Source of the DNA: JAMXLO01 sp963818775
GTDB taxonomy: Bacteria; Pseudomonadota; Alphaproteobacteria; Acetobacterales; Acetobacteraceae
DNA: 64,000 nucleotides
Direction: 5' to 3'
NCBI GenBank assembly: GCA_963818775.1
Contig: CAWFUF010000006.1
Span: forward strand, 248,001-312,000
The notes beneath the pieces were generated by a model. It saw only the letters and a program-made list of their open reading frames with translations, made no database searches and was not told the origin of the DNA. Positions 1 to 8,161 of this stretch are shown piece by piece (position 1 is the first letter of the stretch; every line of letters begins with the position of its first letter). Both the position numbers and the translations under genes were made by a program.

Positions 1-714
1 CTGCCGAATGCCGGCCTCGCGCGTCCATTACGCGTCACCGCCCCAGAGGGCAGTGTCGTCAATTGCGTGCATCCTGCCGCGGTGAACGGCAGGCTTGGGA
101 TGTGCCAGCGCGTCGTCGATCTGATTTTCGGTGCACTGTCCGAGGCGGTGCCGGAGCGCGTCATCGCCGCGACCAACGGCGCCTGCACGTCGATCACGTT
201 CGCCGGGCATCAGCCGAAGGACAATTCGCTCTGGGTTTATCTGGAGACGATCGGTGGCGGTTCCGGCGCGCGGGCGACAAAGGATGGGTTGGACGGTGTG
301 CACGTGCATATGACGAACACGTCGAACCTGCCGGCCGAGGCACTGGAGATCGAGTATCCGCTGACGCTGTTGCGCTATGAATTGGTGGACGGCTCAGGAG
401 GTTTGGGTCGGCATCGCGGCGGCATGGGTTTGCGTCGTGTCTATCGCGCCGAGGCGCCGTGTCGTGTGCGTGTGGACATTGCCCGCAGGCTGTCCGCGCC
501 GTGGGGTCTGTTCGGCGGACGGCCTGGCGGCAAGGCGGACATTGTGCTGCGCAGTGGCGCGATGCCGTTCGACCACGGTTCAGGCGCACTGCGGCAAGGT
601 GAGATCATCGAAGTGATCACTGCCGGCTCCGGAGGCTATGGGGCGCCCCCAGAACGCGACGCCGAGGCGACGCGTCGGGACTCGGCTGAGGGGCGAAGCG
701 GCGATGCGGGCTAG
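1..714 (+). CDS. Hydantoinase B/oxoprolinase family subunit, C-terminal part (partial)
   Basis: The reading frame is open from the first base, so the 5' end lies outside the window and 237 residues are visible. Family-like blocks are a Pro-Ala-Ala-Val-Asn-Gly-Arg stretch near residue 24, TIGGGSGAR at about 83-91, HMTNTSNLPAEALE at about 103-116 and a glycine/arginine-rich GGLGRHRGGMGLRR segment. HyuB-type subunits work with an HyuA ATPase subunit to open hydantoin or 5-oxoproline rings with ATP; the partner would be upstream, off the window. The last 25 residues are charged and look like a variable tail. The true substrate cannot be told from sequence. A GTG at 67 is not a credible start because the conserved frame continues upstream of it. 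Confidence 0.85.
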   Translation: MPNAGLARPLRVTAPEGSVVNCVHPAAVNGRLGMCQRVVDLIFGALSEAVPERVIAATNGACTSITFAGHQPKDNSLWVYLETIGGGSGARATKDGLDGVHVHMTNTSNLPAEALEIEYPLTLLRYELVDGSGGLGRHRGGMGLRRVYRAEAPCRVRVDIARRLSAPWGLFGGRPGGKADIVLRSGAMPFDHGSGALRQGEIIEVITAGSGGYGAPPERDAEATRRDSAEGRSGDAG

Positions 715-717
715 CGG

Positions 718-757
718 CAAAATCCGACGGATGAGTCCGAATTAAAATTCCCTGACG
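718..757. repeat. 40-bp dispersed repeat, copy 1
   Basis: It begins 3 bases after the stop of the hydantoinase-B gene. It aligns without gaps to 5353-5392 at 35 of 40 positions. It contains a small inverted repeat CGGA-TGAG-TCCG. The other copy also lies directly after a plus-strand stop. Function is unknown; an extragenic repeat or 3'-end element is the simplest reading. Confidence 0.6.
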
Positions 758-1021
758 CCGCGCGAGATAAGCCACCTGATCGTGAGCAACTCGCAGCGAT
801 GCTGGGGACGCATTGGGCCTGCACCAGCCCTAAACAGCGTGTAGGGTGTCTTCTAGGCGCCACACGACGCCGCACCATTCGATCCGAGACCCGTGAGCGC
901 CGGGCGGAAACCGGCGTCGCGCACTCGCTTCGATGTAGAATTTTTGATTGAACGGTCGCAAAGGGTGTCCTAGCGTAACTCGCCCGACAGTCGGGTAGAG
1001 AACAAACGGGGAGGAAACACA
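758..1021. other. Intergenic, no gene seen
   Basis: No frame here resembles a protein. The last bases carry a good Shine-Dalgarno sequence (CGGGGAGG at 1007-1014) for the gene that starts at 1022. A promoter for that gene presumably lies in this stretch, but no convincing -35/-10 pair stands out. Confidence 0.5.
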
Positions 1022-2086
1022 ATGAATAGAGGGCGCTTGGGCGTTATTGCTTTCGCTTGTTCAATCGTCGCTGGCGGTGTAGCCGCCCAAACCACCAGCA
1101 TGACCGTAATTGCATCGGGCCTGAATGGCCCACGCGGACTGAAGTTTGGTCCAGACGGCAATCTATACGTGGCCGAAGCGGGTACTGGCGGAACAAACGG
1201 CACCGTAGGAACGTGTGACCAAGTGCCTAGCCCGGTTGGCCCTTACACTGGCGGGAAGACAGCACGCATCTCGATGATCCGTCCCGATGGCACGCGCAGC
1301 ACCGTGGTGGATCAACTGCCGTCCAGCCAAGATTTTTTGGGAGACATCTTGGGCGTGGCGGATATCGCCTTCATTGACGGCCAGCTATACGCTGCCCTTG
1401 CTGGCGGTGGATGCTCGCACGGGAATCCTGATATACCCAATGCCGTCATCAAGGTGGATCGTGATGCCGGGACATGGCAACAGGTCGCAGACCTGAGCCA
1501 ATTCGTCATGCACCATCCAGCCGCTCATATTCAGCCGGCTGATTTCGAACCCGACGAGACATTCTACGGCATGATCGCGGCACGAGATACTCTCTACGTG
1601 GTTGGTCCAAACCATGGTCAAGTACTTGAGGTCAAACAAAACGGCCACATTCGCCAGTTGATCGACATCTCCGCCACACAAGGACACATCGTACCGACAG
1701 CCATTGCTGCCAACGGCGGGACGTTCCACGTCGGGAACCTCAACACCTTCCCAATCATGCCGGGTACTTCGCAAATCCTCGACATATCCCGGAAAGGCGA
1801 GATTCTGCATGCAATGCCGGGATTCACAACGGTTGTAGGGCTGGCCTACCGCAATCACCGGCCTTACGCCGTGGAGCTGTCGACCGAGCCAGGGAATCCC
1901 GCGCCAGGGGCCGGTAAGGTTGTTCGGCTGAGTGACTCGGGCGCCATCGAGGACGTTGCGACCGGTTTGACGCTACCGACCGCGCTAACGTTTGGTCCAG
2001 ACGGCAACCTCTACGTCTCAAACTTCGGTGCGGCCGGTCCCGGAAGCGGCGAGATCGTCCAAATCGCTTTAGGATCGTCGGAGTAG
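1022..2086 (+). CDS. ScyD/ScyE-like secreted beta-propeller protein
   Basis: The 354-residue product starts with a Sec signal peptide (hydrophobic residues 7-22, likely cut after AAQ or nearby). It carries NHL/SMP-30-like repeats. The same phrase, FGPDGNLYV, closes the circle at residues 42-50 and again at 324-332, as expected when the first and last blades of a propeller pair up. Proteins annotated ScyD/ScyE take their name from the cyanobacterial scytonemin cluster, but most homologues in other bacteria have no known substrate. No scytonemin genes are present here, so only an extracytoplasmic propeller role is supported. The gene stands alone, with a strong ribosome site (CGGGGAGG) and its own terminator. 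Confidence 0.8.
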   Translation: MNRGRLGVIAFACSIVAGGVAAQTTSMTVIASGLNGPRGLKFGPDGNLYVAEAGTGGTNGTVGTCDQVPSPVGPYTGGKTARISMIRPDGTRSTVVDQLPSSQDFLGDILGVADIAFIDGQLYAALAGGGCSHGNPDIPNAVIKVDRDAGTWQQVADLSQFVMHHPAAHIQPADFEPDETFYGMIAARDTLYVVGPNHGQVLEVKQNGHIRQLIDISATQGHIVPTAIAANGGTFHVGNLNTFPIMPGTSQILDISRKGEILHAMPGFTTVVGLAYRNHRPYAVELSTEPGNPAPGAGKVVRLSDSGAIEDVATGLTLPTALTFGPDGNLYVSNFGAAGPGSGEIVQIALGSSE

Positions 2087-2091
2087 ACGAA

Positions 2092-2119
2092 ATGGAGGCG
2101 TTGTTTTCGACGCCTCCAT
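2092..2119 (+). terminator. Hairpin terminator after the propeller gene
   Basis: A perfect 9-bp inverted repeat, ATGGAGGCG and CGCCTCCAT, surrounds a 10-base T-rich loop, 5 bases after the stop codon at 2086. The following CACTCTATCTT is only moderately T-rich, so termination may be partly factor-assisted. Confidence 0.65.
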
Positions 2120-2336
2120 CACTCTATCTTATGCCGCGCGACCGCAGGATGACGCGTATTCCTCAGCGCCCAACGCGGAGAAGGGTCTCCCCTCAGTCCA
2201 GATCGAGGACGTCTGACTGAAAAGAATCAGATCGCCTTGGTGCGGTTTGCGGACTGGCGGTCGCGCGAGCGGTTCGAATGATGTCATTTGTGGGGGCATC
2301 GACCTCGGGCCGGTCGAGGCGTGTTCCATGACCATA
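2120..2336. other. Unassigned stretch between terminator and IS remnant
   Basis: Short open frames exist on both strands but none is recognisable. Part of this stretch may be what is left of the target gene or of the lost 3' part of the transposase. Nothing further can be supported. Confidence 0.4.
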
Positions 2337-3112
2337 TCATCCTGTGCTCGCCCATGCCATGCCATGGCGATGCGTCAGCCACTTTCCTTCGATGTGCTCG
2401 ATGCCGAGCTGCTTCAGGGCGATTGCGTCAGCACCGTCTTCGACACACGAGCTCCCGCCTCCGGCGTCTCGAAGTAGTGGCTGCCACGATCGGTGTAGAG
2501 CGAGCAGAACAGCCCATGCTGCGCCACCACCTCCCGCACCCCCCGCAGGCTCGACGCTGTGCCTTCCTCATCCACCAGGAAGGCCGAATACAGCTCGCTG
2601 GTGGCATCCTCCATCGTTACCACCAGGTCTTGCTTGCCAGCGTCTCCCGCCAGCCAGGCGTGCGTCGAGGCGTCCTGATGCAGCATCATTCCCACCATCG
2701 GACGCCGTGGCCGTTTCTTGCGATGCGCCGAGCGCGTCTTGGCCGGCGTCACCAGACCCGAGCGGTGCAGATGCAGCTTGGTCACCGTGTAGCCCAGCGT
2801 GTAGTTGTGCCGCTTGCCCAGCTGCTCGTGGAAATGCTTCACCGTGAACCCGCGGTAGAGCTCGCGATACAGACCCAGCATCCGCTCGATCTCTTGCACC
2901 CGAGCGCGCCGCGGTGACGGGCGCAGGCGAAGGTCCAGCAACCCGGTCTCGTCGTCCTCGCGATGCCGATCACGCCAGCGCCGAAATGTCCGCTCGCACA
3001 CGCCCAGAAGCTCCGCCGCCTCCATCTGGCTCAGTTCAGATCGCTCCGTTCGGCCAAGCACATCCAAAAAACGCATCCGACGTATCCCCTCGTGAATGCG
3101 TGCCCGGTCCAT
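2337..3112 (-). pseudogene. ISNCY-type transposase, frameshifted and 3'-truncated
   Basis: The main frame gives 232 residues: an N-terminal helix-turn-helix (SQMEAAELLGVCERTFRRW, about 27-45), a second helical linker, and the first part of a DDE/RNase H-like integrase fold. The fold includes DASTHAW and, near the C-terminus, YTDRGSHYFETPEAG, which carries the second catalytic Asp. The frame then stops at 2414. The next family block (ALKQLGIEHI) continues in another frame for about 12 codons, then all similarity is lost and a stop appears at 2337. The region with the final catalytic Glu is missing, so the enzyme should be dead. Full-length relatives are usually well over 400 residues. The transposase end of the element survives just upstream at 3142-3185. 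Confidence 0.75.
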
Positions 3113-3141
3113 TCATGCCCCCAATCCTGGAGGCCCACATG

Positions 3142-3185
3142 ACCGGACACTTCACGAGCTACAAACACCGGACAAACCACGAGCT
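3142..3185. repeat. Direct repeats at the surviving IS end
   Basis: Two 19-bp copies, ACCGGACACTTCACGAGCT at 3142-3160 and ACCGGACAAACCACGAGCT at 3167-3185, agree at 16 of 19 bases with a 25-bp period. They lie just outside the transposase start, where transposase-binding sites of such elements sit. The outer IS boundary is probably close to 3186. No matching copy was found at the decayed end. Confidence 0.6.
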
Positions 3186-3317
3186 AGCCACACTAGCGCA
3201 GCGATGCTTGACAGATCACTTTCCGCAGGAGCCAAACTACGCGATCCTGTAATGGGTCATCGAAAGAAGGAAGACGGGCTCGCAATCAAATTCATAACTA
3301 TGGAGGGAGGTCGCACA

Positions 3318-4613
3318 ATGGAAGCGCTTGAGCAGCGTACAATGGGCAAAGTGGCGTGGCGTCTCGTGCCCTTCCTGATGTTATGCTACTTCTTCTGCTT
3401 CCTGGATCGCGTCAATGTCGGCTTTGCCGCGTTGCAAATGAATCAGGACCTGCACTTCACTGCGTCGGTGTTCGGCTTCGGTGCCGGCATCATGTTCGTC
3501 ACGTATATGCTCGGCGAGGCCCCGTCGAACCTCGTGCTGGTCAAGGTTGGTCCTCGGCCGTGGATTGCTCGCATCATGGTCACATGGGGCGTGCTGGCCT
3601 GCTGCATGGTGTTCGTATCTGGACAGAAAAGTTTTTACATTCTGCGTGCATTGCTGGGGGGTGCAGAGGCCGGTTTCTTCCCCGGCATCATCTATTATCT
3701 GACCAACTGGTTTCCGGGTACCTACCGGGCCCGCGTGACCGGGCTCTTTATGGCCTGCATTCCGCTGTCTTCCGCGATCGGATCCCCGATATCGACCGCA
3801 TTGCTTTACCTGGACGGCATCCTTGGATTGCGCGGCTGGCAATGGCTGTTCCTGATCGAGGGTCTTCCTCCAATTCTGCTCGGCTTCGTCACCTGGTTCT
3901 ACCTTACAGAGCGGCCGTCTGAAGCAAAATGGTTGGAGACCAATGAGCGTCAATGGCTGTCTGACCGAATCGATACCGAACATGCGATTAAGCAGCAGCA
4001 GCTGCAATTGAGCGTGATCCAAACATTCTTCAATCCTCGGGTTGTTGCGTTGGGGTTGGTCTGCTTCACTCTGGCTTCGCTGCTGTTCGGCGTCGGATTC
4101 TTTCTCCCAACTATCGTGAAGGGGTTTGGCCTGACCAATATGCAGACTGGGTGGGTGTCGATCATCCCGCCGGCGGCCGGCGCTGCGGCAATGATCTGGT
4201 GGGGGCGGCGTTCCGATCGCAAGATGGAGCGCAAGGGACATCTGCTGGTTGCCATGACGCTTGCCGCCGCAGGCGTGGCAGCCGCGGCGGTGCTGGATGA
4301 CCCGATATTGAAGATGATCGCGTTCACCATCTCTGCCGTCGGTCTGAACGCGTGCAACCCTGTGTTCTGGAGCCTTGCCCCTTCATTTCTGACTGGTGCG
4401 TCAGCGGCAGTCGGCATTGCGTATATCAACTCTTTCGCGGCCCTGGGCGCGTTCCTGGCGCCGTGGATGATGGGTTTGGTGAAGGATGCGACCGGCAGCT
4501 ACACTTATGGACTGCTCGCGTTGGGTGCGCTTGTGCTGGGCGCCGCTGGCATCATTCTCGGTTTCGCCCATGACGTCAGTCTGGAGCATGCTCCCGAGCG
4601 GCAAATGGCCTAG
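3318..4613 (+). CDS. MFS permease, anion:cation symporter (ACS) type
   Basis: The 431-residue protein is a 12-helix major facilitator. Its N-terminus (WRLVPFLMLCYFFCFLDRVN followed by VGFAALQMN) is the hallmark start of the ACS family, which takes up organic anions such as tartrate, phthalate, galactarate or 4-hydroxyphenylacetate with H+. A charged cytoplasmic loop lies between the two halves around residues 205-240. The frame is open further upstream, but ATG 3318 is preferred. It has GGAGGGAGG 7 bases upstream, it matches the family start, and the longer versions would read into the IS end. The gene stands alone. The substrate is unknown; the neighbouring sulfatase/monooxygenase block makes a sulfonated or aromatic anion possible, but that is only inference. 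Confidence 0.88.
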   Translation: MEALEQRTMGKVAWRLVPFLMLCYFFCFLDRVNVGFAALQMNQDLHFTASVFGFGAGIMFVTYMLGEAPSNLVLVKVGPRPWIARIMVTWGVLACCMVFVSGQKSFYILRALLGGAEAGFFPGIIYYLTNWFPGTYRARVTGLFMACIPLSSAIGSPISTALLYLDGILGLRGWQWLFLIEGLPPILLGFVTWFYLTERPSEAKWLETNERQWLSDRIDTEHAIKQQQLQLSVIQTFFNPRVVALGLVCFTLASLLFGVGFFLPTIVKGFGLTNMQTGWVSIIPPAAGAAAMIWWGRRSDRKMERKGHLLVAMTLAAAGVAAAAVLDDPILKMIAFTISAVGLNACNPVFWSLAPSFLTGASAAVGIAYINSFAALGAFLAPWMMGLVKDATGSYTYGLLALGALVLGAAGIILGFAHDVSLEHAPERQMA

Positions 4614-4772
4614 TACCTCTGCACAGAGGTTTTGACGGTTTGCCCGAGAGGTCTTCCCTGCGTCACGGCGCCGGCCATCTGGCTCGGCACGCATCACCAT
4701 GCTACGGCTAGGAAAGGGGTGGCCCGACGGTGCTACCAATCTTGGATGCCGATTCCGCATCGGAGAGTTTAC

Positions 4773-5348
4773 ATGGAACGGTATGGGGACGGATCGATCG
4801 TAATCTTAGATTACGATCCGGCCTGGTCGGCGACCTTCGAGCAAGAGCGCACGAGGCTGCATACCGCCCTCGGTCCCCTTGTGCTGACTGTCGAGCATAT
4901 TGGGAGTACGGCGGTGCCAGGCTTGGCTGCCAAGCCGATCATCGATCTCCAGTTAAGCGTCCGCAGCCTCGCGGAAGCACGATCAAGCTGCGTCGGGCCG
5001 CTTCAGGCTCTTGGTTATGCCTACATGCCGGAGTACGAAGCCCGGTTGCCAGGTGAGCTTTTCTTCCGGAAGGGACAACCATGGACACATCATCTCCATG
5101 TTTTGCAAGGAGACCATCCCCGGTGGCGGCGCCGCCTTCTGTTTCGTGACTATTTGCGCACCTATCCCGAGGTAGCACGCGCCTACGCGAAGTTGAAGAG
5201 AGATCTGGCTGCGGCGTTCGACGACGATATGTCCGGTTATATGAATGCGAAGTCGGCGTTCGTCGCGGCAACGTTGGCCGAGGCGCTCGGTCCAGGCGAG
5301 CAAGTGATGCTCGATAGACCCGTCCCGCCAGAGACGTCGCGATCCTAA
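4773..5348 (+). CDS. GrpB family (UPF0157) nucleotidyltransferase-fold protein
   Basis: The 191-residue product contains the family signature VEHIGSTAVPGLAAKPIID at about residues 35-53. This corresponds to the catalytic strand of the nucleotidyltransferase fold, with a Gly-Ser motif and a following Asp. A later block, HHLHVLQGDHPRWRRRLLFR, is also typical. GrpB proteins are widespread, some are fused to CoaE kinases, and their reaction is not established. An upstream extension to 4632 is open but does not match the family; ATG 4773 has CGGAGAG upstream. It is a single gene followed after 4 bases by repeat copy 2. Confidence 0.85.
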   Translation: MERYGDGSIVILDYDPAWSATFEQERTRLHTALGPLVLTVEHIGSTAVPGLAAKPIIDLQLSVRSLAEARSSCVGPLQALGYAYMPEYEARLPGELFFRKGQPWTHHLHVLQGDHPRWRRRLLFRDYLRTYPEVARAYAKLKRDLAAAFDDDMSGYMNAKSAFVAATLAEALGPGEQVMLDRPVPPETSRS

Positions 5349-5352
5349 TCGA

Positions 5353-5392
5353 TAAAATCCTACAGATGAGTCCGAATTAGGATTTCCTGACG
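5353..5392. repeat. 40-bp dispersed repeat, copy 2
   Basis: This matches 718-757 at 35 of 40 bases and likewise starts a few bases after a plus-strand stop. In this copy the ends form an inverted repeat, AAATCCT (5354-5360) with AGGATTT (5378-5384). It lies between two converging genes, where a bidirectional 3'-end structure would be useful. Confidence 0.6.
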
Positions 5393-5421
5393 CGGTGCGT
5401 GACGTGGCAGAGCGGCAAGCG

Positions 5422-6507
5422 CTACTCCGCTGCGAGACGTGAGCGCTCGGCGATCAGCTTCCGCGTCAGCGGCAACAGGCTGCGTCCATATTCGATCGCG
5501 TCATCCAGCGGATCGAAGCCACGGATGAGGAACGTGGTGATGCCGAGATCGTGGTAGTCGCATAACGCCTCGGCTACCTGGAGTGGCGTGCCCACCAGGC
5601 TGGTGGTGTTGCCGCGCGCGCCGGTCAGCAGCGCGGCGCCGGTCCATAGCCGTTTGTCCAGGCGTTCACCCTGTGCAGCGGCGGCAAGCAGCCGACGCGA
5701 GCCTTCGTTGGCCGGCTCCCGCGGACCAAGCCCGGCCTTTGCGCGCAATTCCACAATCCGCTGCTTGATCTGTTCCGCACGGGCCCAGGCTTGGTCTTCG
5801 GTCGGAGCGAGGATCGGCCGGAACGACAGGCTGAACCGCACCTCGCGCCCATGCTGTTCCGCGGCAGCACTTACTCGCTCGGTGAGTTCGCGCACCTGCG
5901 CGTGAGTCTCGCCCCAAAGCGCATAGACATCGGCGTGCTTGCCGGCAACGGCGATCGCCGAATCAGAGGCACCACCGAAGTAGATCGGAATACGCGGCTG
6001 CTGCACGCAGCGCATCGCCGTCGAGGCACCGGCGAAGCGATAGTACTTTCCCGTGTGATCCACTGGGCCGTTCTCGGTCCAGATGCGCTTGAGGATGTGC
6101 ACGTACTCATCTGTTCGCGCGTAGCGTTCGTCCTTCGCCAGCGTGTCGCCATCGCGCAGCTGATCGGCATCGTCGCCGCCGGAGATCACATGGATTGCGG
6201 TGCGGCCGCCGGTGACCTGATCCAGCGTGGCGAACTTGCGGGCGGCCAACGTTGGTGCGACGAACCCGGGCCGATGCGCGACGAGGAAGCCGAGCCGCTC
6301 GGTATGTGCTGCGGCATACGCGGCCAACAGGAACCCGTCGGGACCGTCGGAGAAATAACCCACCAGCACGCGATCGAAGGTGGCCGCCTCCGCTGCCTTG
6401 GCGAAGTCGCGAACATAGCCGCGATCGAACAGCAGCGGCCCCGGCGGATGGATCTCCGAGGCGTGGCGGTGGTGAATCATGCCGATGAATTCGATGGGCT
6501 GTGTCAT
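5422..6507 (-). CDS. LLM-class flavin-dependent monooxygenase, alkanesulfonate monooxygenase (SsuD)-like
   Basis: The 361-residue protein is a bacterial luciferase-like TIM barrel. Visible blocks are IGMIHHRHASE at the N-terminus, a FLVAHRPGFVAPTLAARK strand-helix unit, LDQVTGGRTAIHVISGGD (family flavin/substrate loop, about 96-113), KYYRFAG and PIYFGGASDSAI. The C-terminal GTPLQVAEALCDYHDLGITTFLIRGFDPL is typical of SsuD/DszA-like enzymes. These use reduced FMN and O2 to cleave C-S bonds of alkanesulfonates, releasing sulfite and an aldehyde. Forty bases separate it from the arylsulfatase transcribed ahead of it, so the two are likely one operon for sulfur scavenging. No FMN reductase of the usual SsuE type is seen; the flavodoxin-like gene upstream is a candidate redox partner, by inference. 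Confidence 0.88.
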   Translation of the reverse strand: MTQPIEFIGMIHHRHASEIHPPGPLLFDRGYVRDFAKAAEAATFDRVLVGYFSDGPDGFLLAAYAAAHTERLGFLVAHRPGFVAPTLAARKFATLDQVTGGRTAIHVISGGDDADQLRDGDTLAKDERYARTDEYVHILKRIWTENGPVDHTGKYYRFAGASTAMRCVQQPRIPIYFGGASDSAIAVAGKHADVYALWGETHAQVRELTERVSAAAEQHGREVRFSLSFRPILAPTEDQAWARAEQIKQRIVELRAKAGLGPREPANEGSRRLLAAAAQGERLDKRLWTGAALLTGARGNTTSLVGTPLQVAEALCDYHDLGITTFLIRGFDPLDDAIEYGRSLLPLTRKLIAERSRLAAE

Positions 6508-6547
6508 ATCGCGCCATTCTCTGTCGACTGACAGCGGTTGCTCAACA

Positions 6548-8056
6548 TCAAACGCTGGCCGCTGCGCTCATCGCGTGCTTCAGAATCTCGCTGGGATTGA
6601 AGTCCGGGGGTGCCTGGCGTGGCGGAAAGTTCGTGAAGGTCTCTGCATGCAGCTTCAGAATATAGGCAGCCGGCATGATCGTCCAAAGCTTCTCCCCGGC
6701 GTAGAGCGGGTAGCCGGGGGCTTCCATATGCTGCTCGAACGGATCAACCCGGAGATTGACCGGGCGCGGGACAGTTGGTCGCATCAGCGCCCCGGCGAAC
6801 CAGTCGTCCTTGACCTGAAAATGGATCTTCCAGTTCTGGTAGCGGATGGCAAACAAGTCATGTTCCCCGTAGTAGAAGAATTCATGTCGCAGTGATTCGC
6901 CGCTGCCACCGGTGAGGTAGGGGAGCTGGTTGTAGCCGTCGAGATGCACTCGGAAATGCTTGGTGCCGGCTTGGTATCCCTTCAGCAGTTTCTCTTTGAT
7001 ATCGGGGACGTCGACGGCGGCCATCACTGTCGGAACCACGTCCTCCAGCGAGAAGATGCCATTGAGCACCTGTCCCGGCTGGATTTTTTCCGGCCAGCGC
7101 ATCAGGAATGGGGCGCGAAATCCGCCCTCCCACCCCAAGCCTTTTTCGCCACGGAAGGGCGACGTTCCACCATCGGGCCAACTGAACTTTTCAGCACCGT
7201 TGTCGGTGGTGAATATGACAATTGTGTTGTCGGCGATACCGAGCTCGTCGAGCTTGGCAAGCAGTTCTCCCACCACCCAATCGAGTTCCTGCATTCCGTC
7301 GGCGTAGAGGCCGAATTTGGTCTTGTCGCGCCAACGTTCGGACAGGCGGGTCCACACATGCATCCGGGTCGTGTTGTGCCACAGCAGGAATGGCTTATCC
7401 GCTGCGTGGGCGCGCGCGATGAAATCTAATGAGCGTGCGAGTAGATCGTCCTCGATCGTTTCCATCCGCTTTCGCGTCAGCGGTCCGGTATCCTGAATTG
7501 TCTGTTTGCCCACCCTTCCGAAGCGAGGGTCCTCGGTGGGATCATCGATGTCGGTCGCTTTGCAATCCAGCACGCCGCGCGGCTTGAAGAAATTCTGGAA
7601 GACCGGGAGCTCCTTGGGATAATCCGGCTGCTCCGGCTCTTCCTCGGCGTTGAGGTGATAGAGGTTACCGTGGAATTCATCGAAGCCGTGAACAGTCGGT
7701 AGATATTCGTTACGGTCTCCGAGGTGGTTCTTGCCGATCTGGGCGGTCATGTACCCTTCGGGCTTGAGCAATTCGGCCAGCGTAGGGTCCTCGGCCTGGA
7801 GTCCCTGGGGCGCACCGGGCAGTCCGACAGTCGTCAGACCCGTTCGCATAGGAAGCTGCCCCGTGATGAATGCGGCGCGGCCGGCCGTGCAACTCGCCTG
7901 CGCGTAGCAATCTGTCAGCAGGACGCCTTCACGCGCGATGCGATCGATATTGGGGGTCGGCGCACCCATCATGCCGCGATGATAGGCGCCGACGTCGAAC
8001 CAGCCGACATCATCGGCGAGGATAAGGAGAACATTCGGCTTTTTCTTTTCCGCCAT
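6548..8056 (-). CDS. Arylsulfatase (type I, formylglycine-dependent)
   Basis: The 502-residue enzyme has the sulfatase core: metal-binding ILADDVGW (Asp15, Asp16), the signature S-Cys56-T-A-G-R, in which Cys56 is converted to formylglycine, then GQLPMRT. Later come IGKNHLGD and the C-terminal metal pair in FTTDNGAEK. It hydrolyses sulfate esters, releasing sulfate. There is no signal peptide (the start is MAEKKKPNVLLILADD), so it should act in the cytoplasm on imported sulfate esters. Upstream is a flavodoxin-like gene; downstream, 40 bases away, is the SsuD-like monooxygenase. Together they suggest use of both sulfate esters and sulfonates. The formylglycine-generating enzyme is not in the window. 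Confidence 0.92.
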   Translation of the reverse strand: MAEKKKPNVLLILADDVGWFDVGAYHRGMMGAPTPNIDRIAREGVLLTDCYAQASCTAGRAAFITGQLPMRTGLTTVGLPGAPQGLQAEDPTLAELLKPEGYMTAQIGKNHLGDRNEYLPTVHGFDEFHGNLYHLNAEEEPEQPDYPKELPVFQNFFKPRGVLDCKATDIDDPTEDPRFGRVGKQTIQDTGPLTRKRMETIEDDLLARSLDFIARAHAADKPFLLWHNTTRMHVWTRLSERWRDKTKFGLYADGMQELDWVVGELLAKLDELGIADNTIVIFTTDNGAEKFSWPDGGTSPFRGEKGLGWEGGFRAPFLMRWPEKIQPGQVLNGIFSLEDVVPTVMAAVDVPDIKEKLLKGYQAGTKHFRVHLDGYNQLPYLTGGSGESLRHEFFYYGEHDLFAIRYQNWKIHFQVKDDWFAGALMRPTVPRPVNLRVDPFEQHMEAPGYPLYAGEKLWTIMPAAYILKLHAETFTNFPPRQAPPDFNPSEILKHAMSAAASV

Positions 8057-8161
8057 GAACCTGTCATCCTGTCGATATCGTAGCGCCTTGTTTCATCGAT
8101 CTCTTGGCAGCAATGAGGCTATGCGCCTTTCCTCAGGGCTTCGCCAGTGGGCGCCGCGCGA

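Noticed and set aside
728..745. GATGAGTCC...GAA core resembling a hammerhead ribozyme in the 40-bp repeat
   Set aside because: The stem II loop and the closing stems I and III of a hammerhead are absent in both copies, so the match is limited to a short chance-like string.
2129..2365. 78-codon minus-strand frame overlapping the end of the transposase remnant
   Set aside because: No similarity to transposases or other proteins; probably chance.
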